This document shows positions 30,336-40,500 of a stretch of 64,000 bases of DNA, one piece after another (position 1 is the stretch's first letter; every line of letters begins with the position of its first letter). Source of the DNA: Plazaster borealis (Eukaryota > Echinodermata > Asteroidea > Forcipulatida > Labidiasteridae). Both the position numbers and the translations under genes were made by a program. The stretch lies in the NCBI GenBank assembly GCA_021014325.1, contig CM037461.1, forward strand, positions 22,801,376-22,865,375. Reading direction: 5' to 3'. A model generated the notes under the pieces. It did no database searches. It was given only the letters and a program-made list of their open reading frames with translations, and was not told the DNA's origin.

Positions 30336-30842
30336 TTAAGGGAGTTCACACCTGGGCCCAATTTCATACAGATGCTGAAGCAGAAAATTACTTGACAACT
30401 TTCTGCTGAGCAATAATTTGCAGGAAACTAGCCCAAAACAGTAAAGTGCAATGGCGTTTTCGCTGGTTACCTTATTCTGGTAAAGCAAAAATTGTTTTTG
30501 TGCTAACCTACTTTTTGTTCCCCTTCCCAGACAGTCATTAGCCACGGTCCCCCAGGTTCCCACACAAAAACAAAACATCCGTGCAGACGGTGTCCTCAAA
30601 AGGTAGGGCACAAACACAGGGAAAACATGACACCTGCCCATATGCATCCCCCCACCAATCCCCCAGGAAAACGAACAAAAATGACTACAGCGGGATTTGA
30701 ATCTGCAACCTCCGGGCTGAGAAGTAGAAAGCAAATCTTCTAAATTGAACCAAAGCATATAGTAAAGACAGCAAACAGCGTTGTTTTTGTCCCGTCTGGA
30801 GTTTCCTTGCGTCACGCAAATTCCCTGCATTCTTTGAGCCAA
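30336..30842 (-). mobile_element. SINE-like composite with tRNA B-box
   Basis: Read on the minus strand, GGTTGCAGATTCAAATCCCG fits a polymerase III B box. The same box followed by CTGTAGTCA occurs at about 39430. The minus-strand 3' part ends in a segment whose plus-strand text is CCTGGGCCCAATTTCATACA, a start also seen at 56063 and, decayed, near 38345. The 168-codon open frame across it is judged non-coding. Confidence 0.55.
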
Positions 30843-31135
30843 GACTTGTTAAACTGTAATACAAATCTCTTTGTTATGCAAATTTGACGTTTTCGTGTTA
30901 TTTATAGCCAAAAGCAACCATTGCTCTTTTCGACGACAGCTATGTGTGTCAAACGTGTGCTGTGGTTTTACACATGTACAGCGTCATGGACGCACACGGC
31001 TCGACACTGGCTCGTCTGCTAAAACAACGCCCGCTACTTCCATCTTGGAAAGCTTGTGAAATGTCAATATTCGATATTAACAACTGTTATTATTGGCATT
31101 ATTTGAGCAGCAGTGTAAATGGCTCCTGTTTGTAG

Positions 31136-31252
31136 GAATTGGCTCATGAAATCGCCACGGAGTTGAGTACTGAAGACAACGAAATTGCCGACATTGATGT
31201 TGAGCTGCGAGGGACCAGAGAGCTCGATGAAAGAGGACTGGCTTTTTCTTGA
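31136..31252 (+). CDS. Possible orphan terminal exon (weak)
   Basis: CTCCTGTTTGTAG looks like a 3' splice site. It is followed by 38 open codons of acidic, charged composition (for example ELSTEDNEIADIDVEL) ending in TGA. No family is recognised and no upstream exon is assured, so this may be chance. Confidence 0.15.
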   Translation, partial: ELAHEIATELSTEDNEIADIDVELRGTRELDERGLAFS

Positions 31253-31906
31253 AGACAGCTGTTGAAGTTACCCCCTCAACCGGACTATTCCTGATGAGCT
31301 TTCATGTGGTTTGCAAGCTCCATTAGGTTGGCTTCAATCCCACTTGTATACCGAGTGACACTGGGACTTTTCTTGAAAATAAAACTTTATATGCGATACT
31401 TCGATATACGTCGATATGTTGATATATGATACTGAACACCGTGCCGCTACCACAAGCCAGCCCGTGGTATCGGAGCTGCGACCCACCTAGCCCAGCGGGA
31501 GGAGAGCTGCAACACCCGGCCCAGCGAAGATAGCTACTGCCGCCTCGTGTTCACCAAGAGTCAACGGAGTGTGTCGCTGCAATTAAGTCCACAGGTCTCA
31601 ATGGTAAATAACATTTTTGAAAATTCCGTTGTTATATAATTAATGTTTCAAATTTCCCTCTGAAAAAGTTAGTTATGAACCAAAACATCCCGTACAAAAA
31701 TATACAAAACCATTTTTCTCAGAATGATGTCATCGGATGTTTTGGATTTTAACAAAATTTGTACTGGATTGGTATTTTATGCAATGGCTGTTTACACCAT
31801 TAACATGATGTTAGAGACTTTTCGCTACTCACAATGAGGACTCTATCTTTTGCATTGGAAAATGAGTACATAGTCACAAAATTGAATTTGACATTTCCCC
31901 TGCCCT

Positions 31907-34607
31907 TTAAAGGCATCATACACGTTTGGTAATGACTCAAAACAAATATTAGCATAAAAACTTACTTGGTAACAAGCAACGGAGAGCTGTTGATAGTATA
32001 ACACATTGTAGGAAACGACTCCCTCTGAAGTAACGTAGTTTTTGAAAAAGAGGTAATTTCTCACTAAAATAATAAAAACGTCTTGCAAGAAGTTTTTATT
32101 CCTATCTGAAAGCACACAAATTTGTACAACAAGGGTGTTTTTTCTTTCATCATTTTCTTGCAACTTCGATGACCAATTGAGCCCAAATTTTCACAGGCTT
32201 GTTATGTAATGTATATGCTGGGATCACCGGCGGCGGAACCGGGGGGGCCGAGGGGGCCGTTGCCCCCCCCCCCCACTTTTGAAAATGTAGTCATTTTGCC
32301 CCCCCCCCCCACTTTTAATCGAGCTTTTGAAACCAAATTATGGTTCACTGACAATACCTTTTGTAATATTATACACACCTTTACATTTCTCAAAATAATC
32401 TTATTAATATAACAACAAAACAGCAAGTAACGCCAAACTTAGGCGAGTTGCCATCCCCGGACAATAGATTATAGTTAATAGTAATGGCCCACGATGCACA
32501 TTTCACCAGTCCTGCAGTGCGAGTCACCGCTGGTGCGAGTAGCAAACACGAGACTAGCGATTGGGTGTAAAAAATAGGCTGACTTAGCGGGCTGGTTCCG
32601 GAATCCCGGCTCCGCCACAACGTGTCTCCGTGCGTTATTCCCATTAGAAGCCGTTAGCATGCACCAGCCGCAATTTCAGCTTTAGCCGCAATGTAGTGTC
32701 AGATGTTTTTTTAAATGTAGTCTCCCATTTTAATAAGGCTCACCATATACATCTGATAATAACCCCGATGTCATCTTTATTAGGCCCCGAAAATATTTCT
32801 AGTTCATTTAGTTAAGCAGTGGTAAAATGATGCGAAACGAGCCCACCCTCCCCCTGTTGACGCGTACACGACTGCATGATGTAACATTATATAAAGTATT
32901 TTGCTACCGAATCTTTCATTCCCGCGTATATAGCCCAGCGGACTACGCTAGTGCCTCTCACGTGCAATGTTGCGCGATCGAGTAACTGTCAATAGGGGTT
33001 TTCTTCAAGTTTCTTTTTTCATCCCTCGAAACAGAAAATTATTCTTGTTTTATTATTAAAGTTTGATTCCTATATTTAAATCGATAGTGTTACCTTTTCT
33101 TTTTCTAGTTTGTGGTTCTCGATTATTTTTTCAAGGGGGAAATTTTGCTGATTCGTATAAACGCCGATGATAATGACAATTGTGTTTCAATTTGAAAACA
33201 AGTTTCACCGTCCATGAACATGACCACCACGTAGGCCCTAATCACTATTCACTTTACAAATTAGGTTTCCCAAAGTTTACTGAGGACTGGTGCGATGGTC
33301 CATTGGTTTAATAGCACGCCTGAACATGGTGGCGCATATTACCGAGAAAGTGTTTGTTTTTTTCAAATTCATTGTGCTGGGTCTCACATTGGAGGTTCCT
33401 TGATTTGCACTGAATCACCAATGTGTGCTAGCTCATCATACCCATAAATGGTTTAAAATTCATCTTAATTAAAAACAAGTCAACACTGTAATGTCCTTCT
33501 TTGAAGTGACAAGGTATAGAATGTAGCTCTGAGTACCGGGTGGTGTGGGTCGCTGCCCTGTACATTTTTTTATATCTGAAAGTGAAACGTGTAGTTTGGT
33601 GCAGTATTGTGACCTTGTTTTGTCCTGTTTTGATTTCTGTAAAAGGTAGGATGAACAACACACCCACTGAAACACCACCATAATTATTTACATTAAAAAT
33701 CAACAACTCCCATAAACCACTTTCTGTGCTGTCTTCAGGTCAATAGTCAAGATTTTATTGTATGAGTCATGTGGTCTCAATACTCCAAGCAACCCTGTAT
33801 TATATTTACATATACATATTCACAAATTAAATCAACCTATGGCCGATAATTCATTAAAAAAATTTGTGCGGCCGTTTTGAAAAATGCTTGTCTGCAAGTG
33901 CGCATGCTCATAAAGACACCATTCTAGAAAGAGGCTAGAGGCGCGGTCGGGATGCGTCTTATGAGCATGCGCACTCGCCACGTTAGCCGATTAGCTTAGC
34001 GGCTGAATGACGTAGACACAATCTGCATTTAGTCGATCTAACAAAACACGTCTTGATGGCCAATTGGCAAATCACAGAATGGTGGTAGCTGTTCAGTAAG
34101 GTATAGTAATTTTGTCTAACGATCGTTCCCGAAAAACGCCATTTTTACGGGTAAATTGCATTTTGGCTTAGAGCTGCGTCAATCGCTCCTGTTGTTAACC
34201 CAGTCGAGTTGAATTTGGTTCAGTAATACACTTTTTAGATCGCTGAAAATAAAATTAACTCCAAAGATCTTGTGATTTATCTGCGTAAAAGAATTGGTTC
34301 AGATAAATCATGTGAACTTAGATATTTGAAAATGCTCGATAACGGCCAAATTTGACAGCTTCTTTAAGGGATTGGTCTACTCTACTCCTGGAAGACCTTC
34401 AGAGTCATGTGTGGGTCTATTTTGTACCCCAAATAGCCCAACATAGCCGGTGTGTGCCTACATACCTATGTTGTGCAAATGGAAATAAAATACATAGGAA
34501 AAAAAAGGGCCCCCCACTTTTAAAAGTGTTCCGCCGCCGCTGGCTGGGATACACCAAGTGAAAACACTGGTCTTTGACAATTTCCAAACGTGTTCAGTGC
34601 CTTTGAA
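31907..34607 (-). mobile_element. MITE family A copy split by a hAT-like insertion
   Basis: The left part (31907-32224) runs from AAGGCATCATACACGTTTGG to GTATATGCTGGGAT. The right part (34543-34607) resumes at GCTGGGATACACCAAGTG and ends CAAACGTGTTCAGTGCCTTT. Joined, they give a normal ~380-bp family A element. Confidence 0.85.
32225..34542. mobile_element. Non-autonomous hAT-like transposon, 2,318 bp
   Basis: The left end CACCGGCGGCGGAAC and the inverted right end CAGCGGCGGCGGAAC form the terminal repeats, followed inward by C-runs and ACTTTTAAAAGT-like sequence. It is flanked by an 8-bp duplication, GCTGGGAT, at 32217-32224 and 34543-34550. Eight-bp duplications and CA-G-CGGCGG ends are typical of hAT elements. 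No transposase open frame is seen. Confidence 0.82.
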
Positions 34608-34849
34608 AAGTCTTTTGAATAATAATACAAAATTGTCACATTTTCGTCAGAAACCAATGGGACTAACACAGATAAACTCATAATGATGTCCCGGCCCTCG
34701 TGTTGGATTTAATGTTTTTGCACATTTTTAAAAAATATTGTAACCATGTATAGTACAGTAAAAACATTGCACTGAAGCAGGGCTTTATTTCTGCTTGGGG
34801 TGTACACAGCACATATGAAACGGTACCGTCAACAAGTTTAAATTATATT

Positions 34850-35270
34850 ACACTTAAAACCCTCCGACAGCCCGCCGGTACTGCAGCCATTTGACAGAAA
34901 ACACATTTTTAGTTAATTACTCGTTCAGTTTTTAGCAAAATTGATGAAACCTTTTAAGTTCTATCCTCAGACAGGCCCGATTGACATGGTCTATGACCCT
35001 TTAGGCAGTATGACTCATGGACTCGGAATCTCCAGTTAGAAAACACTTTTTACATGGGCTTGTGCACAACAATAATGCGGTTTTAAAGTGTAAAAACATA
35101 GTAATTAACACACACAAAATAAAAAAATAACGTTTTTAAAAACATTTTCTTCAAACTATCTCCACAACGTCTGGAAAGATATTGAAAAGGGTATGAAATC
35201 AACATTACAAAGGAGGTATACACGTTTCCCAATGGTCTACACGCTGCAGTAACCAATGGCAATCGTGTAA
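34850..35270 (+). repeat. Dispersed element D, copy 1
   Basis: About 420 bp matches 44203-44625 in inverted orientation, for example GACATGGTCTATGACCCTTT, TCCAGTTAGAAAACA and CTGCAGTAACCAATGGCA. Unclassified, non-coding. Confidence 0.75.
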
Positions 35271-35611
35271 ATCTGACGGGGTGGGCCAGCGCAGTGTTGA
35301 ATTAGTTTACACTTAAACAGTTCTATCATTTTATCTCTTTATTATATATTTTTTTAAACACATGGTTTATTTATAATCTTTTCTACATACCTTAGAACCA
35401 AGCCTTTTAAGCCCACAATCAAAATTTGTATACATTCAGATTGCTAAAAAAAACTGCCAAAAGAACTAATTCATTCTGAAACATTGTAATGTTACACATA
35501 ATTTATAAACATTATATAAATGAACGTAGATTTGTATTATTATGCAAAGTAATAATTAAGTAATTATTATGCAAAGCAAAAATGTAGCCCCGCATACCTT
35601 GCGGGAAAAAC

Positions 35612-35702
35612 TTACTGTTTGTCTGTTCAAGCGCCTTGAGTATACCTTCTTGGTAGATACGTGCGCTATATAAGACTATATTATTATTATTATTATTATG
35701 CA
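35612..35702 (+). mobile_element. LINE or SINE 3' tail with (ATT)n
   Basis: CAAGCGCCTTGAGTATACCT followed by GTGCGCTATATAAGAC and (ATT)n is the common 3' end of CR1/L2-type retroposons. Nothing upstream of it looks like reverse transcriptase, so it is a 5'-truncated copy. Confidence 0.7.
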
Positions 35703-36475
35703 AAGTAAGGGCACTGTTAATCCACCAGCAATAAGCATCCGTTTGAGTAGACTGGTCCCCCGTCTTATCCACAGGGATAAAGGCAGGCACCGGTCTTACA
35801 AGTCCAATGGTTTCATTGGATAGACATGCCGTGACGTAAAAGCTTTCCATACCTGCGTTATGATTGACCCGAAGTGAGTTTGATCGTCTGCTGCGTGTGT
35901 ATAATGTTTGTAAAGTACATGTACATGTATGTAATGTGTGTGTCCGACCTTGTACACATAGCAATGGAGAGTCAGAACGTTTAACCTTATGATTTAGGAA
36001 CCACAATGACCATCCCCGTCCACGACCTCCATAACTGCGAGTGCAAGCTACAAAACCCAACAGCCGACAAGCTATACTCGGAAGTACTTTGTCAACACAT
36101 GTGTATTAATAATGGACTTATTGTAGTACCATATAGAGAAAGGACAGTCTATGGTAGTACTAATGATATTATCTTCGGTAGTACGTTGACGATATAGTTT
36201 ATACCTGTACAAACACTTTACATGAGTACAGTACACCAACACATACACCCATATCCATGTCCATGACAGAATGGGATGCGAGGTCAAAGGTACATCTGGA
36301 AGGGTCTTGCCAGGCGCGCAAGGCCGCCTCATATGGCGGTATTCACGAGCCTTGAAGTGTGACGTCAGATGTTCAGGCTACCGTTTGAGAAGCAGTTAAT
36401 ACGGGTTTGGTTCCCTCCTTCCCAAAACCTCTTCAAAAGCTTCTCGCCACATGAGTATGATCTACGGGTGCACCA

Positions 36476-36560
36476 CACTAAATAAACTCCCATAGCAACC
36501 AATGCTAAATGCTGAATATTCAAAAATACTTTAAAACAATATTTAAAGTCGCTCAGCCTC
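36476..36560 (+). mobile_element. Partial copy of the GGGTGCACC MITE
   Basis: GGGTGCACCACACTAAAT and the next ~70 bp match the left end of the complete element at 36861. Confidence 0.65.
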
Positions 36561-36860
36561 TTGAAAACCAATCAAATATATTTTCAGACAATTATAAACT
36601 TACCGTCATAGTCTCATAGTCATACTCGTCGTATTCTAACAGTAAAAATAAACCCAGCGAACCACTCTTTAAAACGTTGACACATTCTGTGAATAAACGT
36701 ATTGTAATTTTAGGAAATAACATTATTACTATACTAACTGTTTACAGCCAAATGAATGGTGTTTTCAATGTAAAAACAGCAACAACTGACGAAAAATGCC
36801 CCATACAACTCATACTGTCGTCGTTTCAAGCTGCATGGGCGCCACCATTTTGTATATATA

Positions 36861-37303
36861 GGGTGCACCACACTAAATGTTCTCCCATAGCAAACAATGC
36901 TAAGTGCTAGATATTCAAAAATACTCAACAAAATATTCAAATATTTCCAAACAACTAAACTTTAAATTTCTTTTCAGTTTTTGGCAGGTCAGCCGTTTGG
37001 AATTTTTGCTAATTAACCCAGAAAATAGCACCCCGAAAATGTGCTTTTTCCCAAACCGACTTGCTGCTTACTTTTCATTAGGCACTCATCCAATTCCCAA
37101 GATAAATAGGACCAACTTTAATACCTAATTTTATCAAATCTCCTCAAAATTTGAAACCCCAGGTTGTGATAGATTCTTATAATGACACAATCTATTAATT
37201 GCATGACCACCAAAACGTTAAAATTCAAAAGTAACTGTGGGTTTACAAATTATGATAATCAGCTTGGCGCGTGAATTTTCGCCTATTTTAGTGTGGTGCA
37301 CCC
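36861..37303. mobile_element. MITE with GGGTGCACCACACTAAA ends overlapping the UGT stop
   Basis: The 17-bp terminal repeat GGGTGCACCACACTAAA at 36861 recurs inverted and exact at 37287-37303. The interior is A/T-rich and non-coding. Its right end lies inside UGT exon 5 and supplies the last residues and the TAA. No target duplication is clear. Confidence 0.75.
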
Positions 37304-37546
37304 AGTTCATTCGAAATTGTGAAGCGCCAATAACGCAACAAAAACCCGAGTACCACAAAGACAGCGATAATTGCTCCAGCTATATCCAATAGATTCAGCT
37401 GGACCCATGTCAAGTCACGAGCGTTTGACCGAAGGTGTTCGTGGCCGTGCGCCATCACGTGCTCGATCCAGAAGACTGCTCGCTCAAGAGGGCGCTGTGA
37501 CTGACTCCTGAATCTTGCTGATGTCCGTTTGGCATTTTCTGTGTAG
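37288..37546 (-). CDS. UGT exon 5: C-terminal helix, membrane anchor and stop
   Basis: Acceptor TTTGACTTGACAG joins in phase 2 to give [13 protein letters not shown]. The exon continues [17 protein letters not shown], then the helix [20 protein letters not shown] and tail [15 protein letters not shown]. The GAPH residues and the TAA come from the terminal repeat of a small transposon. Confidence 0.87.
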
Positions 37547-40500
37547 CTGTCAAGTCAAATTTGAAGGAAAAGGGAAAGACAAAACTTTTCTTAATTTTTG
37601 CTTGGCACATCAGCTTGCTAGTGTAAACTCACACCGACTGGGACAAGTTTAAACTAGCTTTTTCATTTGCATACACACGTTTGGGATGTCCTCGGTTTAC
37701 ACCATTTACAAACGTGTTGGTGTGTGTCTGTGTGTTATTATCCCCTTTACTAAATTGTGGAGTGTGTAAAGTCATTCTGAAAACTCGGTGCAGAGAGTGG
37801 GGCGTCGGTCACATGGTTCTTTTTCGAGGAGAAGACCTTTTTGTTTCTATCAGCTTATTTTTGGTTCGACTCCCAGCTCCCCTGCACCGATTTCTATCTC
37901 TGATGTAAGCGCCAATTATTCTAGCCTCTGCTGTTATCTTTTGTGTAAAAAATTGTCGTTGGGACGCGACCCCCCCCCCCCCCGCTGTGCCCTCCCCTCT
38001 TTCGGTGTCAGCATCCTTAGAGTATATTCATTTCTCCTTGTACCATTTATTTCCTTTACGTGGCAGGCTTTTCCCACTCAGGAAAATCTGCCCCCCCCCC
38101 CCGCATATTATGGGAAATTGACACCCTCCAAGCAGCCACGGGAAAAATATTACATGGTGGATCCCCGGGGAGCACACGAGAGGCACAATAATGGTCTGGA
38201 CAGATGAATAGATGTTCCCTGGACCCACACACTAAAGATTGAAGCATTCTGGAATTGTACACATTGGTTCACTACTAATAAAACAAAAAGTGCATTTCGA
38301 AAGGATTAGGTTTTTGTGCACACAAAAGGATTTTTCGACTGGAGCCCAACCCATTTTTTGGCTTAGTAAATAAATTTACTTCGCAGTATTTTCTGCTTAC
38401 ACCTTTATCAAAATTGGGCCGTGCTCTTAATTATGGTGATTTCATTAGTACCTTGCGTTTGTAGCCACCTTCATGATTTTCTCGTAAAGCCATTCGGTCG
38501 TGACTTCCCGAATGGTGCCCTCGAAATACTCCCCCATACCGCGACTGCGCAAACGGAGCATGTTGTCCACCTGATCTGCAAATAGTGGCATGCCAACAAC
38601 TGGTACCCCGTGGTAGATAGCCTCGTACGCCCCGTTCACCCCTCCGTGGAAGACAAACATTTTTGTCTTGTTGTGTCCTTTGAAATACAGAGAGAGTGAA
38701 ATGAGAAGGTATATTAGGCCAAGTAACAAAAATAACGAGTTTCTCGTCCGGACTTTGAAAAAAAAAGGAGGAGGCAGGGCTTTACAATTTTTCAATTTTT
38801 TGCTATTTTTTCCAAGATGGCCGCCATGCTAAATATGGCTGGCCAAAGTATATTTATTCACAGATATTGTGCTATTTGAGTATACTTATGCAATGTAGAC
38901 AAAACTAATGATTTGTGTCATAGTCCACTTGCTAAGAAAGTTTCAAAATTCAGAAACGGCTGTTGTATTGCAAAGTTGAAAAAAGAGTCTAGACAAATTC
39001 TTAGGCAAAAATAAACCAAGGAAGTTCGGGGGGTTTTATTATTTTTTTTTCGATTTTTTTTTAATTTTTTTTTTTTTATTATTATAGTAAATAGTAAAAC
39101 AAAAAGGAGGAGGCGGCCTAAAAGGAGGCGGGCGGGGACGAGAAACTTTTTTTAAATTTTATTTGGCCTTACGGAAAGCCTTTGCTAAATTTTCAAGACA
39201 GACATTTTGTTTTTCTTCGCGCTAGATAGCTATGTTGGTAGAGCACCGGCACGAATCCTGCTCTTCAACCCCAAATTATTTAACAATCTACCCAGTCAGT
39301 TTCCCTCGTGGTTTATCACCAGAAGTGAAATATTTGAAATAAAATGTCGCATTCCCTTTATGTGATCCCTCTGGTTATAAGACAGTTACAGGTTGAATAA
39401 CTTCTGACTGGCTCTTCCTGAATACCACCGGGAGGTCGCAGGTTCAAGTCCCGCTGTAGTCAATAATGTTTATTTGTTCAACCCCAAAGTATTTAAAATT
39501 TACCCAGTCAGTTTCCCTCGTGGTTTATTACTTGATTACTCCTCCGTTGAGGAGTCGAAAATATTAAACTTCCACAGGTTCCTAATTCAGCATTTAACCT
39601 ATTAAAAGGTCTGTATACGTTCAGTAATGACTCTAAAAATTAATGGCAATAAAAACTCACTTGGTACTAGAAGTACAGCAGCTTTGGATATATGTATTTT
39701 GAGAAACTTTTCACTTCGAAGAACTGTGGTTATGGAAAAATATATAAGTTTTTATCCCCAAAAAATTTGAATCTGAGAAGCGTAACTGCAGTAACGTTTC
39801 TCAGATGGTGTATTCCAATTGCAGATTATTCTTCCTGCGTGGACATAGCCGCTCCAGATTGTCGGCAATTATCTCAAAAACGCTACCACCTTTTGAAATG
39901 AAATTTTCACTGGTTATAACTATCTACACCTAGATAAGATTGGGAAAAAACCCAGTGGGTTCCAATTACCAAACGCAATCCCTTTAACATGGGGAGCCCC
40001 TTAGCCTGGAGTGTTTCCATTGACCCGGAGACTGTGACAGTGACTGGAAACCATCCCCTCCAAGCAAGCCCATGTGAAGAAGTAACTATAGTCAACTTGC
40101 GGGTATCACAACCATGTATAAAATCTCTTTGTGGGATTATTTGCTATGAAAACATCCGTTGTTGTCTTTTCAGAGTCAACACTCCCACAGAGAGATTTAA
40201 TACATGGTTTTGTACCCGCAAGTTTGTAGTTATTTCTTATTTTTCACAATATTATGCAAAGCTTCAATGTTATTTTGTGAACAAAATTAAGCCCATATTT
40301 ATATGTTTGCACACAAGATTGGCCTCGACTGGCTCTGGCATCGCTTGCGTTCAATCACACTTGCCTTGATGGCTTCACAGTGTCCAGGTGGGATTGACCA
40401 ATAAACACACTCTATAGACCGTATTGAATAACCCCTTTGTTGTTATGAAAGTCCCCATCTTGTAGGGCTAACCGTATGCGCGTCTAAACGCGCACATCAA

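Noticed and set aside
30336..30842. 168-codon minus-strand frame with several Cys
   Set aside because: It overlaps a polymerase III B-box and repeat sequence, and no domain is visible; a SINE composite explains it better.
35512..36060. 182-codon minus-strand frame
   Set aside because: It includes the (ATT)n tail of a retroposon read as Asn repeats, and shows no domain or splice context.
39228..39460. Functional tRNA gene
   Set aside because: A-like and B-like boxes are about 200 bp apart and no cloverleaf with anticodon arm can be formed; a tRNA-derived SINE fits.
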